Notes: generated by a model not told the origin, from the sequence alone. DNA of 48,996 nt from JBJSXF01 sp046086225 (GCA_046086225.1 JBJSXF010000125.1:1-48996), one strand, 5' to 3'; positions 7,933 through 21,750 are shown, counted from the stretch's first letter. Made by a program: numbers and translations.

Positions 7933-8543
7933 GGCGCGAGCCGTTCCCGCACGTAGCCGGCGCCGAGCCGCCGGTACCGCACCCGGTCGTGGAGGCGGTC
8001 CCGTCGGCCCTGCCACACCTCGAGCTCGTCGACGCCGACGCGGTATCCGCCCCAGTACGGCGGCAACGGCGGCTCGACGCCCGCGAACCGCGCCTCCGCC
8101 GCCGCGACCGCATCGGCCAGCACGCCCTCCCCGATCACGCGCGACTGGGGCGACGCCCACGCCCCGATCCGATGACCCCGGGGTCGGGACGCCCAGTACT
8201 GCTCGCTCTCCTCGAGCGCGATCGGCGCCACCGCACCGGTCACCCGGACCTGGCGCTCCTGCTCCCGCCAGTGGAACACCAGCGCGGCCCGGGGGGTCGC
8301 CGCGAGCTCGGTGCCTTTGGCGCTCTCCCGGTTCGTGTAGAAGACGAAGCCCCGTTCGTCGACCCCGCGCAGGAGCACCGTCCGGGCCGACACCGCGCCG
8401 TCGGGAGCCACGGTCGCCAGCGTCATCGCCTCGGGCTGGGCGACGCCCGCCGCCTCGGCTTCGGCGAACCAACGTCGGAACTGGCCGACGGGATCGGGAT
8501 CGACCAGCTCAGGGGTCAACGGCGGCGGGTTCGACGGGGTCAT
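7929..8543 (-). CDS. pdxH: Pyridoxamine 5'-phosphate oxidase
   Basis: 204 residues, FMN-dependent oxidase that converts pyridoxamine or pyridoxine 5'-phosphate to PLP. Family landmarks appear in order: PEAMTLATVAPDGAVSARTV, RGFVFYTNRESAKGTELA, ALVFHWREQERQVRVTG, YWASRPRGHRIGAWASPQS, and the C-terminal WQGRRDRLHDRVRYRR substrate-binding motif. The length is typical. I use ATG 8543 (MTPSNPPPL) rather than an upstream start that would run into the divergent VOC gene. Only 26 bp separate the two divergent starts. It is coupled to the YhhN-like gene. Confidence 0.93.
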   Translation of the reverse strand: MTPSNPPPLTPELVDPDPVGQFRRWFAEAEAAGVAQPEAMTLATVAPDGAVSARTVLLRGVDERGFVFYTNRESAKGTELAATPRAALVFHWREQERQVRVTGAVAPIALEESEQYWASRPRGHRIGAWASPQSRVIGEGVLADAVAAAEARFAGVEPPLPPYWGGYRVGVDELEVWQGRRDRLHDRVRYRRLGAGYVRERLAP

Positions 8544-8569
8544 GACCCCAACGGTGCCAGACTGGGGCC

Positions 8570-9109
8570 ATGGGATTCCACCACGTGGCCATCGCGGTCC
8601 GAGACGCCGAGACATCGCACCGTTTCTACACCGAAGCGATGGGCTTCACCCTCGTGCGCACGGAGGTCATCGACTACCTGGAAACGGGCTGGGCCCGCCA
8701 CCTCTTCTACGACATCGGCGACGGCACGATGCTGGCCCTCTGGGACCTCCACCACGAATCGGGCCCGGTCACCAAGACCGCGATCTCGATCGACCTCGGA
8801 CTCCCCCACTTCGTGAACCACATCGCGTTCGCATCCGCCGATCTCGCCGATCTCGACGCCCGTCAGCACCGCCTGCTCGCCCACGGCATCGACGTCGCCC
8901 GCATCGACCACGGCTGGTGCACGTCGATCTACACGGCCGACCCGAACGACATCATGGTCGAGTTCTGCTGCACGACCCGGGTGTTCGACGCCGACGACCA
9001 CGCCGCGGCCGCCGCGCTCCTCGCCGCCGAGCAGCCGCCGCTCGGACCCGGAGCGCTCTCGCACGAGTACTTCGAAGCGGCCGCGACCCGTTCCCCCGAC
9101 CGGAGCTGA
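8570..9109 (+). CDS. VOC-family dioxygenase/glyoxalase-like protein
   Basis: 179 residues with a VOC fold: MGFHHVAIAVRDAETSHRFY at the start, a second strand set at NHIAFASADLADLDARQHRL, and YTADPNDIMVEFCCTTRVF carrying the metal-binding Glu; His5 and the NHIAF His complete the set. The C-terminal 40 residues are an alanine-rich extension. Members catalyse extradiol cleavage, isomerisation or glutathione chemistry; the substrate is unknown. It is followed 2 bp later by an acyl-CoA dehydrogenase and is probably in the same operon. No Shine-Dalgarno is visible. Confidence 0.8.
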   Translation: MGFHHVAIAVRDAETSHRFYTEAMGFTLVRTEVIDYLETGWARHLFYDIGDGTMLALWDLHHESGPVTKTAISIDLGLPHFVNHIAFASADLADLDARQHRLLAHGIDVARIDHGWCTSIYTADPNDIMVEFCCTTRVFDADDHAAAAALLAAEQPPLGPGALSHEYFEAAATRSPDRS

Positions 9110-9111
9110 CG

Positions 9112-10341
<1,230 letters not shown>

Positions 10342-10351
10342 CGGTCGGCCG

Positions 10352-11242
10352 ATGAAGGTCCGGGTCGGATTCGGGCTGGGCAACCTGCGTCCGGCCGACG
10401 GCGAGACCCTCGGCACGATCGCCGAGGCCCTCGAACGGCTCGGCTACGACTCGCTCTGGTGCTCCGAGCGCATCGGCGGGCCCGCGCCCGATCCCGTCCT
10501 CGCCCTCACCTTCGCCGCCGCCCGCACGAGCCGGATCAAGCTGGGCACGAGCGTCTCGGTGCTCCCGGGCCGCCCACCCGCCGTCGTCGCCAAGGAGTGG
10601 GCCTCGCTGGACGCCCTCTCCGGTGGCCGGGCCCTCCCCGCCTTCGGGCTCGGGGTCGCCGCACCGGCCGAGCAGCAGGCCTTCGGCGTCACCCGGGCCG
10701 ACCGGGCCTCGATCTTCGACGAGGCGCTCCCCCTCCTCCGCCGCCTGTGGAGCGAGGACGAGGTCGTGCACCACGGGCGCTGGTTCACCTACGACGGGGT
10801 CACCGTCCGACCGCGACCCGAGCGCCCGCTCGACGTCTGGCTCGGCGGACGGGCCCCGGTCGAGCTGCGGCGCACCGGTCGGCTGGGCGACGGCTGGCTC
10901 GCCAGCTTCACGACCCCGGCCGAGTGCGCAGCCGGGCGGCTCGTCGTCGACGAAGCCGCGGCCGAAGCCGGCCGCGAGATCGACCCCGAGCACTTCGGGG
11001 CCATGGTGCTCTACGGCCCCGGCCCGGTTCCCGACTCGCTCGCCGCCGCGATCCGCACCCGCAATCCGGGGACCGACCCCTCCGAGCTCGTCTCGGCCGG
11101 CTGGTCGGCCGTGCGGGAACGGTGCGAGGCCTACGTCGCCGTGGGCTTCTCGAAGCTCGTGCTCGTCCCCGTCCACGAACCCGCCGACTGGGATGCCGAG
11201 CTCGCCGCCGGAGCCGAGGCCGTGCTCGGCATCCAGACCTGA
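10352..11242 (+). CDS. LLM-class flavin/F420-dependent oxidoreductase
   Basis: 296 residues in a bacterial-luciferase TIM barrel: VRVGFGLGNLRPAD strand 1, LERLGYDSLWCSERIGG, RIKLGTSVSVLPGRPPAVVAKEW, LSGGRALPAFGLGV, and RPLDVWLGGRAPVELRRTGR. In actinobacteria such proteins frequently use coenzyme F420, and F420 biosynthesis genes lie in this window (35820-38070), which supports but does not prove F420 rather than FMN use. Start ATG 10352 follows the dehydrogenase by 10 bp. It converges on ftsX with a 4-bp gap. Confidence 0.88.
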   Translation: MKVRVGFGLGNLRPADGETLGTIAEALERLGYDSLWCSERIGGPAPDPVLALTFAAARTSRIKLGTSVSVLPGRPPAVVAKEWASLDALSGGRALPAFGLGVAAPAEQQAFGVTRADRASIFDEALPLLRRLWSEDEVVHHGRWFTYDGVTVRPRPERPLDVWLGGRAPVELRRTGRLGDGWLASFTTPAECAAGRLVVDEAAAEAGREIDPEHFGAMVLYGPGPVPDSLAAAIRTRNPGTDPSELVSAGWSAVRERCEAYVAVGFSKLVLVPVHEPADWDAELAAGAEAVLGIQT

Positions 11243-11251
11243 CCGGTCAGG
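11238..11251. terminator. Perfect 14-bp palindrome containing both convergent stop codons
   Basis: CCTGACCGGTCAGG contains the TGA of the LLM gene (11240-11242) and the TGA of ftsX on the other strand (11249-11247). It can fold as a 5-bp stem with a CCGG loop. No U tract follows on either strand, so termination is uncertain. Confidence 0.35.
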
Positions 11252-12134
11252 CTTCGAGGAACCGTCGCAGCCCGATCGCCGAGCCGAGCATCCCGATCGC
11301 TGCTCCGATCACGAGCATGAGGACGCCGATGCCGACCGCATCGGCGTTCGTGACGTAGAAGGACTGCAGGATGTCGGTGCGATTCTCGACCAGGTTGGCG
11401 ATCACGACCTTCAACCCGGCGAGGAAGCCGACCGCCAGCCCGGCACCGATCGCGCCCTGCGCGAAGCCCTCGGCCAGGAACGGGATGCGCACGAACCAGT
11501 TCGACGCGCCGACGAGCTTCATCACCTCGATCTCGCGCCGTCGGGCGAAGGTCGCCAGCCGGATCGTGTTCACGATGAGGAAGAGCGACGAGGCGAGGAG
11601 CGCCAGCGCAATCGCGGTGAAGCCCAGGTTGATCCATCGGGTCGCCGAGAGCAGCTTCTTCACCTGCTCCTGAGCAGTGACCACCGTGTCGACGCCCGGC
11701 GCGGTGCGGTACTTGTCGGCCACGACCTCGGTCTTCTCGGCCGTCACCGGGCTGACCCGGAACGACTCGGGGAGCACATCGGGGGTCGTGCTCTCGATGA
11801 GCGCCGGTTGGTCACGGAAGATCTTCTTGAACTCGGCGTACGCCGCCTGGTGGTCGAGGAACCGATAGCGCTTCACGAGCGCGGGTTCGTCGTCTTCGAG
11901 CGAGGCCCGGATCGCCGCGACCTGGGCCGGCGGAGCGTCGGGCTTCATGAAGATCTCGAGCTCGACGCCGTTCCTCCACTTCGAGGTGCCGTGGTCGACC
12001 ACGGTCTGGACGAGGCGGATTCCCCCGAAGAGGAAAAGCGAGACGGCCACCGTGATGATGCCCGCGATCGTCATCAGGAGATTGCGGCGGAGCGAGATGA
12101 AGGTCTCACGCGCGAAGTAGGCGAGCCGGGCCAC
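11247..12134 (-). CDS. ftsX: Cell division protein FtsX
   Basis: 295 residues. One N-terminal transmembrane helix (LLMTIAGIITVAVSLFLFGG, about 20-40) is followed by an extracytoplasmic domain with the actinobacterial features KWRNGVELEIFMKPDAPPAQ, then three C-terminal helices including NLGFTAIALALLASSLFLIV and the REIEVMKLVGASNWFVRIPF cytoplasmic loop. FtsX couples the FtsE ATPase to peptidoglycan hydrolases in the periplasm. It is 4 bp downstream of ftsE. smpB, often next in actinobacteria, is absent here; the convergent LLM gene occupies that position. Confidence 0.95.
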   Translation of the reverse strand: MARLAYFARETFISLRRNLLMTIAGIITVAVSLFLFGGIRLVQTVVDHGTSKWRNGVELEIFMKPDAPPAQVAAIRASLEDDEPALVKRYRFLDHQAAYAEFKKIFRDQPALIESTTPDVLPESFRVSPVTAEKTEVVADKYRTAPGVDTVVTAQEQVKKLLSATRWINLGFTAIALALLASSLFLIVNTIRLATFARRREIEVMKLVGASNWFVRIPFLAEGFAQGAIGAGLAVGFLAGLKVVIANLVENRTDILQSFYVTNADAVGIGVLMLVIGAAIGMLGSAIGLRRFLEA

Positions 12135-12138
12135 GGGA

Positions 12139-12825
12139 TCAGGCCTCCACGCCGTAGACGCCGCGGGCTTGGTCGCGAACCACGTTGCCGTGATCGAGTT
12201 CGAGCACCCGCCGCCGCATCGCGTCGACGATCCGTTGATCGTGGGTGGCCATCACGACGGTGGTGCCGGTGCGGTTGATGCGGTCGAGGAGCCGCATGAT
12301 GCCGACCGTGGTCTCGGGGTCGAGGTTGCCGGTCGGCTCGTCGGCGAGGAGGATCAGCGGCCGGTTCACGAACGCCCGGGCCACCGAGACCCGCTGCTGC
12401 TCGCCGCCGGAGAGCTCACCCGGGAAGCTGTCGCTCTTGTGCCCGAGCCCGACCAGTTCGAGGATCTGGGGCACCTGGGCCTGAATGACGCTGCGGGGCC
12501 GACCGATCACCTCGAGCGCGAAGGCCACGTTCTCGTAGACCGTCTTCGTGGGCAGCAGCTTGAAATCCTGGAACACGCAGCCGATGTTGCGGCGCAGCGA
12601 GGGCACCTTCCAGGCGCCGAGCCGACCGATGTCGCGTCCGGCGACCAGCACCTTGCCCGCGGTCGCCACCTCGTCGCGCAGGAGGAGCTTCAGGAAGGTC
12701 GACTTTCCCGATCCCGACGGACCGATGAGGAAGACGAACTCGCCCTTCGGGATCTCGATCGAGAGGTTGCGGAGCGCGGTGTGCTCGCCCTTGTAGACCT
12801 TGGTCACGTCCTCGAAGCGAATCAT
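12139..12825 (-). CDS. ftsE: Cell division ATP-binding protein FtsE
   Basis: 228-residue ABC ATPase. Walker A GPSGSGKS is at about 35-42, the signature LSGGEQQRVSVARA near 138, and Walker B LILLADEPTGNLD follows, with the switch histidine in VVMATHDQRIVDAM. It forms the FtsEX complex at the septum and powers cell-wall hydrolase activation. The start ATG 12825 follows a 121-bp gap after prfB containing a small direct repeat. Confidence 0.96.
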   Translation of the reverse strand: MIRFEDVTKVYKGEHTALRNLSIEIPKGEFVFLIGPSGSGKSTFLKLLLRDEVATAGKVLVAGRDIGRLGAWKVPSLRRNIGCVFQDFKLLPTKTVYENVAFALEVIGRPRSVIQAQVPQILELVGLGHKSDSFPGELSGGEQQRVSVARAFVNRPLILLADEPTGNLDPETTVGIMRLLDRINRTGTTVVMATHDQRIVDAMRRRVLELDHGNVVRDQARGVYGVEA

Positions 12826-12893
12826 GCGCAGGTACCAGCCCAGGGGCAGCCGGCACGGTGGGCGCCGGTTCGGGGGAAGGTCACCGCTCGCCC

Positions 12894-12917
12894 CGAGAAC
12901 ACCGACGAGAACACCGA
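12894..12917. repeat. Tandem 12-bp direct repeat in the prfB-ftsE gap
   Basis: CGAGAACACCGA occurs twice head to tail (12894-12905, 12906-12917), with a third partial CGAGG. The 121-bp gap holds no gene that I can see. Confidence 0.7.
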
Positions 12918-12946
12918 CGAGGGGCCCGGAACAGCAGCGACGAGCG

Positions 12947-14056
12947 TCATGTTACCGCCTCCGACCCGCGCCGCCAGCGCAGGAACGACTCCATCAGCGC
13001 GTCGAAGTCACCGTCGAGCACAGCCTGCACGTTGCCGGTCTCGAAACGGGTCCGCTCGTCCTTCACCAGCTGATACGGGGCGAGCGTGTAGGTGCGGATC
13101 TGACTTCCGAAGCCGACCTCGCGCTTCTCGCCACCGAGCCGATCGAGCTCTTTGCGGCGCTCCTCCCGGAGCCGCTCGGCGAGTCGGGCCGCGAGGATTT
13201 GCATCGCCCGGGCCCGGTTCTGCAGCTGCGAGCGCTCGTTCTGGCACGACACGACGATGCCCGTCGGCAGGTGGGTGATGCGCACCGCGGAATCGGTGAC
13301 GTTGACGTGCTGGCCACCGGCCCCCGACGAGCGGTAGGTGTCGACCCGCAGGTCGCCCTGGTCGATTTCCGGCTCCTCGGCCTCCTCGAGCGCGGGCACA
13401 CAGTCGAGGGACGCGAACGCGGTTTGTCGGCGGGCGTTCGCGTCGAACGGCGAGATCCGAATGAGCCGGTGCACGCCCCGCTCGGCTTGCAGGAAACCGA
13501 ACGCGTACCGACCCTTCACGGTGAAGGTCGCCGACGTGATGCCCGCCTCCTGACCTTCTTGCACCTCGTCGACCTCGACTGCGAAGCCGCGAGCCTGCGC
13601 CCAACGGGTGTACGCGCGCAGCAGCATCTGGGCCCAGTCCTGGGCATCGGTGCCCCCGGTGCCGGAATGGATCTCGCAGATCGCGTCGCGCTCGTCGTGC
13701 TCGCCGGCGAAGAGCGCCCGGAGCTCGGTGCGATCGAGATCGCCCCGCAACGCCTCGATCCCCTCGGCGATCTCCGCTTCGAGCGAATCGTCGGCCTCCT
13801 CGCGGGCCAGGTCGAACAGCGTCTCCACATCGGACGACTGGCGGACGAGCGCGTCGAACGCGGCGAGGTCGTCCCGCACCCGGGCCAGCTCCGAGGTGAC
13901 CGCCCGAGCCCGCTCGGCGTCGTCCCACAAGCCGGGCGCCCCGGCCTGCTCTTCGAGCTCGGCGTAACGGGTCCGTGCCTCCTCGATCCGCAGGTAGCCC
14001 CGGGCTTCTTCGACCCGACGCGACAGGGCCGCGAGATCCTCCGAGAAGTCGCGCAC
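12947..14056 (-). CDS. prfB: Peptide chain release factor 2
   Basis: 369 residues. The stop-codon recognition loop is RISPFDANARR (SPF motif, specific for UGA/UAA) near residue 202, and the peptidyl-tRNA hydrolysis motif GGQ lies in SSGAGGQHVNVTDS near 245. It reads as one uninterrupted frame from GTG 14056, so the programmed +1 frameshift that autoregulates prfB in many bacteria is absent, as is usual in actinobacteria. The start lies 2 bp after the secA stop with GGAAG upstream, consistent with coupling to secA. Confidence 0.95.
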   Translation of the reverse strand: MRDFSEDLAALSRRVEEARGYLRIEEARTRYAELEEQAGAPGLWDDAERARAVTSELARVRDDLAAFDALVRQSSDVETLFDLAREEADDSLEAEIAEGIEALRGDLDRTELRALFAGEHDERDAICEIHSGTGGTDAQDWAQMLLRAYTRWAQARGFAVEVDEVQEGQEAGITSATFTVKGRYAFGFLQAERGVHRLIRISPFDANARRQTAFASLDCVPALEEAEEPEIDQGDLRVDTYRSSGAGGQHVNVTDSAVRITHLPTGIVVSCQNERSQLQNRARAMQILAARLAERLREERRKELDRLGGEKREVGFGSQIRTYTLAPYQLVKDERTRFETGNVQAVLDGDFDALMESFLRWRRGSEAVT

Positions 14057-14058
14057 GG

Positions 14059-16845
<2,787 letters not shown>

Positions 16846-16855
16846 GCGGGAGCCG

Positions 16856-16861
16856 AGTGTA
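16856..16861 (-). promoter_or_regulatory. -10-like hexamer TACACT for secA
   Basis: GGTACACT on the minus strand ends 10 nt before the secA ATG, so a start about 7 nt downstream would leave only a few leader bases. Confidence 0.45.
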
Positions 16862-16914
16862 CCGGCGACCCCCTCCGACCCCGACGCAGGGGTCCGGACC
16901 GCGCGCGCCGGACG

Positions 16915-17598
16915 CTAGGCCGAGTCGACGAGCCGCTCCCGCACCGCGTAGAGCGCCGCTTCCATGCGGGTACGCAGCTGGAGCTTTTCCAGGATGTTGC
17001 GAACGTGGTTCTTCACGGTGTTCTCGGCGATGACGAGCTCGGCCGCGATCTCCTTGTTCGAGCACCCCCGGGCCACGAGCCGCAGCACCTCGATCTCGCG
17101 ATCGGTGAGCCGGGGCGCATGGTCGTGCTGCTCGTCGACGCGACGCGAGAGCGCATTGAACTCGGTGACGAGTCGGGCCGCCATCGACGGCGAGACGAGC
17201 GCCTGCCCCCGCGCGATCGCCCGCACCGCAGGTGCGAGCTCCTCGATCGCGATCTCCTTCAGCAGGTACCCCGTCGCCCCCGCGCGCAGCGCGCCGAGCA
17301 GGTCGTCGTCTTCGGTGGAGCCGGTGAGCATCACGACCCGCGTCGCCGGCTGCGCCTGTCGGATGCGGCGGGTCGCCTCGATCCCGCCCATGCCCGGCAT
17401 CCGGACATCCATGACGACGACGTGCGGCTGGAGATCGGCGGCCCGATCGACCGCCTCGGCCCCGTGCGACGCCTCGCCGACGATTTCGATGTCGGGCTCG
17501 GCCGCGAGCACGAGCGCCAGACCGCGTCGGAAGAGCGCGTGGTCGTCGACGAGGAGCACCTGCAGAGGGGCGTCGTCGGGGTGCATGAGCACGCTCAC
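16915..17598 (-). CDS. NarL/FixJ-family response regulator
   Basis: 227 residues. Receiver domain about 12-135 with acidic pair DD near 18-19, phospho-acceptor Asp64 (VVVMDVRMPG), Thr in MLTGST and Lys in YLLKEI. The LuxR-type HTH follows at about 157-222 (LTDREIEVLRLVARGCSNKE, AENTVKNHVRNILEKLQ). No histidine kinase is nearby, so it is an orphan. It lies between comF and secA, a place usually taken by the ribosome hibernation factor gene hpf in actinobacteria. TAGGCT (17643-17638) and GGAGGG upstream of GTG 17598 suggest a short leader. Confidence 0.92.
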   Translation of the reverse strand: MSVLMHPDDAPLQVLLVDDHALFRRGLALVLAAEPDIEIVGEASHGAEAVDRAADLQPHVVVMDVRMPGMGGIEATRRIRQAQPATRVVMLTGSTEDDDLLGALRAGATGYLLKEIAIEELAPAVRAIARGQALVSPSMAARLVTEFNALSRRVDEQHDHAPRLTDREIEVLRLVARGCSNKEIAAELVIAENTVKNHVRNILEKLQLRTRMEAALYAVRERLVDSA

Positions 17599-17638
17599 CG
17601 GGTGCGTCCCTCCGGAGCCGGGACCGAACGAGCCGAGC

Positions 17639-18277
17639 CTACCGGCGCTCCGACACCGACCGGACCGGCGTCCGCGTGAGGGTCACCGCGAGCACACCCG
17701 TTGCGCCCGCGCTCCGCAGCGCCCGGGCCGCGCTCGCCAGCGTGCCGCCCGTCGTCGCCACGTCGTCGACGACCAGCACCACGCAACCCGGCACCGGGCG
17801 CACGGCCCGGACATCGGGACCCGCCCGCCGGGCTGCCGCCGATCGGCCGGTCTGGGGTGGCGCCGCCGAACGCACCAGGAGGCGGCGGGCGGGCACCGCG
17901 AGCCCGGTGGCCACGCCCCGAGCGAGCAGCTCGGCGTGATCGACGCCCGCCGCCGCCCACCGGACCCGGCTCGCCGGGGCCCAGGTGACGAGCCCGGGAC
18001 GGACCGGAGCACCCGCCGCGACCCGCCCGAGGTCGGGCGCGAGCACCCGCAGCCCCGTTCGCAGGTGCCGATACTTCGCCCGGGCCACGACCTCGCGAGC
18101 CGGACCGGTGTAGGCCCAGCAGGCCGCCCACCAGTCGACTCCGGGCGGGGGCAGAGCGGGCGGCGCAGGCCGGAGGCCGGCCCGACACCCCTCGCAGAGT
18201 GGGAAAGGCGGGACCCCGCACCCGGCGCAGGGCACGGGGAGGAGTCGGGCCAGGACGGCAGCGGGTCGGACGGGCAC
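17639..18277 (-). CDS. ComF-family phosphoribosyltransferase-like protein
   Basis: 212 residues. An N-terminal zinc ribbon has Cys17, Cys20, Cys28 and Cys31 (CAGC...CEGC). The C-terminal type I PRTase fold carries the PRPP-binding loop VVLVVDDVATTGGT (166-179). ComF proteins help natural transformation in competent species, but many actinobacterial copies have no proven role. It starts at GTG 18277, 10 bp after mtnA, with TAGCGT (18290-18285) immediately before; that hexamer includes the mtnA stop codon. Confidence 0.9.
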   Translation of the reverse strand: MPVRPAAVLARLLPVPCAGCGVPPFPLCEGCRAGLRPAPPALPPPGVDWWAACWAYTGPAREVVARAKYRHLRTGLRVLAPDLGRVAAGAPVRPGLVTWAPASRVRWAAAGVDHAELLARGVATGLAVPARRLLVRSAAPPQTGRSAAARRAGPDVRAVRPVPGCVVLVVDDVATTGGTLASAARALRSAGATGVLAVTLTRTPVRSVSERR

Positions 18278-18284
18278 CCGCCGG

Positions 18285-18290
18285 ACGCTA
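18285..18290 (-). promoter_or_regulatory. -10-like hexamer TAGCGT before comF
   Basis: TAGCGT lies 7 nt before GTG 18277. Its TAG is also the mtnA stop codon, so part of the match may be coincidental. Confidence 0.3.
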
Positions 18291-19328
18291 CGAACGGGGT
18301 GGGTCAGTCGTCCGACGGTAGTGCGTCGCGAGGGTGCGACGGTACGGGGCCCGCGCGACCCCGACCTCGGTCACGATCGCGCCGACGAGCCGAGCCGGGG
18401 TGATGTCGAACGCGGGGTTGCGGGCGACCGCGCCGTCCGGCGCCACGCGCACGCCGCGCACCTCGAGCACCTCGACCGGGTCGCGCTCCTCGATCTCGAT
18501 CGCGGCTCCCGTCGCGGTCGCCGGATCGACGGTCGACGTCGGTGCCGCGACCACGAACGGGATGCCGTGGTGGTGAGCCGCCAGGGCCAGCGAGTAGGTG
18601 CCGATCTTGTTGGCGACGTCGCCGTTCGCGGCGATCCGGTCGGCCCCCACGATCACGAGGTCGATCTCGCCGCGGGCCATGAGCGAGGCCGCCGCACCAT
18701 CGGGTACGAGCGTCGCCGGGATCCCGAGCCGATCGAGCTCCCACATCGTGAGCCGGGCCCCCTGGAGGAGCGGTCGGGTCTCCCCCGCCACCACCCGGGG
18801 TCGCCGACCGGCCTCGGCCGCGGCCCGGACGACACCGAGCGCAGTGCCCCAGCCCGCACACGCGAGCGAGCCCGTGTTGCAGTGGGTGAGGACGGTCGCT
18901 CCCTCCGGGACGAGCGCGAGCCCGTGCCCCCCGATCGCCCGGTTGCGGGCGATGTCGTCGGCCGCGATCGCCTCGGCGCACGCGAGCGCCGCCCCGGCGC
19001 CGCCCGCCGAGTAGGCGGCCAGGCCGTGCTCGACACCCCAGGCCAAGTTGACGGCCGTCGGTCGGACCGCCGCGAGGCGGCGCGCCGCCGCCCGCACCGA
19101 CCGGGCGTCGGGCTCCGTGCGGGCCGCCAACGCGACGCCGTAGGCCCCGGCGGCGCCGAGGGCGGGCGCGCCCCGGATCGCCAGGGTCGCGATCGCGTCG
19201 CACAACTGCTCGACGGACGTGCAGCGCAGGAAGCGCACTCGCCCCGGCAGGGCCCGTTGGTCGATGAGGCGCACCGCCCCCCGACGCCACTCGATGGTCG
19301 GCGGAACGGCTCCGTCACCGCCCGTCAT
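18288..19328 (-). CDS. mtnA: S-methyl-5-thioribose-1-phosphate isomerase
   Basis: 346 residues of the eIF2B-related isomerase family. Predicted catalytic Cys150 lies in THCNTGSLACAGWG and Asp230 in VGADRIAANGDVANKIGTYS; IRGAPALGAAGAYG is the N-terminal phosphate-binding region. It converts methylthioribose-1-P to methylthioribulose-1-P in the methionine salvage pathway, which recycles methylthioadenosine from SAM. ATG 19328 is one base from the stop of the SDR gene. With ahcY two genes upstream, the operon deals with two SAM by-products (SAH and MTA). Confidence 0.93.
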   Translation of the reverse strand: MTGGDGAVPPTIEWRRGAVRLIDQRALPGRVRFLRCTSVEQLCDAIATLAIRGAPALGAAGAYGVALAARTEPDARSVRAAARRLAAVRPTAVNLAWGVEHGLAAYSAGGAGAALACAEAIAADDIARNRAIGGHGLALVPEGATVLTHCNTGSLACAGWGTALGVVRAAAEAGRRPRVVAGETRPLLQGARLTMWELDRLGIPATLVPDGAAASLMARGEIDLVIVGADRIAANGDVANKIGTYSLALAAHHHGIPFVVAAPTSTVDPATATGAAIEIEERDPVEVLEVRGVRVAPDGAVARNPAFDITPARLVGAIVTEVGVARAPYRRTLATHYRRTTDPPRS

Positions 19329-19329
19329 C

Positions 19330-20172
19330 TCAGACCGGCGGGAACCCGAGCACCGGGTTGGTGCGCTCGCCGATCGAGCGCAGGCGCCGCTGCACGGCAT
19401 CGACCCAGAAGTCGGCCTCGTCGTCGTGCGTGAGCACCCAGAACCGCTCGGCGCGGATCGCTTCGAGCACCTTGTCGGCGACGACCGTCGGCTCCATGCC
19501 CGAGTCGAGGAGGCTCTGCAGCACCGCAGCGGTTCCCGCCCCACCGTCACCCTCGACCGCGAGGTCGGTCGGCCGGTTGCGTTCGCTCTCGGCGATGCGC
19601 GTGCGAACCCAGCCCGGGCACACCACCGAGACCTTCACGTGCGGTGCGCTCATCGCCAGCTCGTGATGGACCGTCTCGGCGATCGCCACCACGCCGTGCT
19701 TGCTCGCGTTGTACGGCCCCATGAAGGGCGCGGCGACGAGCCCGGCGATCGAGGCGGTGGCCACGAGGTGACCGGCGTCCTGCGCGATGAGCTGGGGCAC
19801 GAAGCTGCGCACCCCGTGCACCACGCCCCACAGGTTGACCCGGAGCACCCACTCCCACGTCTCGACCGGCAGCTCCCACGAGAGTCCACCGGTGCCCACG
19901 CCCGCGTTCAGGCACACGACGTGCGCGCCACCGAGGGCGGCGGCGGCGTCGGCCAAGGCCTGCACCGAGGTGCCGTCGCCGACGTCGGTGACGAGCCCGG
20001 AGGCCTCCGCTCCCGACGCCGCGAGTGCGGCCACCGCCGCCTCGAGGGCCGGGGGCTCGATGTCGCCGATGAGGATCCGCATTCCCTCGGCCGCGAAGCG
20101 CTGCGCCATCGCCAGCCCGATGCCGCTCGCGCCTCCGGTGACGACCGCCAGCCGCCCGGTGAGGTCCTCCAC
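19330..20172 (-). CDS. Short-chain dehydrogenase/reductase
   Basis: About 280 residues from GTG 20172. Classical SDR: GGASGIG near 13-19, NAG at 89-91, catalytic Ser141, Tyr154 and Lys158 (YNASK), and VCPGWVRTRIAESE after strand 6. The C-terminal extension with RAERFWVLTHDDEADFWVD is typical of actinobacterial SDRs of unknown substrate. It is 5 bp after ahcY and one base before mtnA, so it is translated as part of this operon; whether it acts on a methionine-cycle compound is unknown. Confidence 0.9.
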   Translation of the reverse strand: MEDLTGRLAVVTGGASGIGLAMAQRFAAEGMRILIGDIEPPALEAAVAALAASGAEASGLVTDVGDGTSVQALADAAAALGGAHVVCLNAGVGTGGLSWELPVETWEWVLRVNLWGVVHGVRSFVPQLIAQDAGHLVATASIAGLVAAPFMGPYNASKHGVVAIAETVHHELAMSAPHVKVSVVCPGWVRTRIAESERNRPTDLAVEGDGGAGTAAVLQSLLDSGMEPTVVADKVLEAIRAERFWVLTHDDEADFWVDAVQRRLRSIGERTNPVLGFPPV

Positions 20173-20177
20173 GACGC

Positions 20178-21626
<1,449 letters not shown>

Positions 21627-21750
21627 GGGCTGAACCTCCGGTCGTGGGTGCCCTCGGGCACACGCGTGTGTCGTCGATCGACTCCTCGCCGATCGCTTCT
21701 CCGGAGGTCGGCCCGGATCACCGGATGACAGCCCGTGAGGGCCCGACCGC
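21627..21750 (-). ncRNA. Structured ahcY leader, candidate RNA switch sequestering the Shine-Dalgarno
   Basis: In the ahcY message, ACCUCCGG (21708-21701) is a perfect complement of CCGGAGGU (21641-21634), which contains the ahcY Shine-Dalgarno. The 59-nt loop between them can form CGAUCG/CGAUCG (21695-21690 with 21680-21675) and GUGCC/GGCAC (from 21661-21648). Upstream, GGUCGG(G)CCC (21748-21739) can pair with GGGCCGACC (21714-21706), which overlaps the anti-Shine-Dalgarno strand by three bases, so the two helices compete. A TACGAT hexamer at 21763-21758 could set the start near 21750. I do not see the conserved core of the SAH, SAM-I or SAM-IV riboswitches, so class and ligand are unassigned. 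Confidence 0.55.

Noticed and set aside
12947..14056. Programmed +1 frameshift in prfB
   Set aside because: The gene is one continuous frame from GTG 14056 and no in-frame UGA occurs near codon 25.
21627..21750. Known SAM-I, SAM-IV or SAH riboswitch
   Set aside because: The conserved cores of these classes are not visible by eye. The leader is kept as an unclassified structured element.
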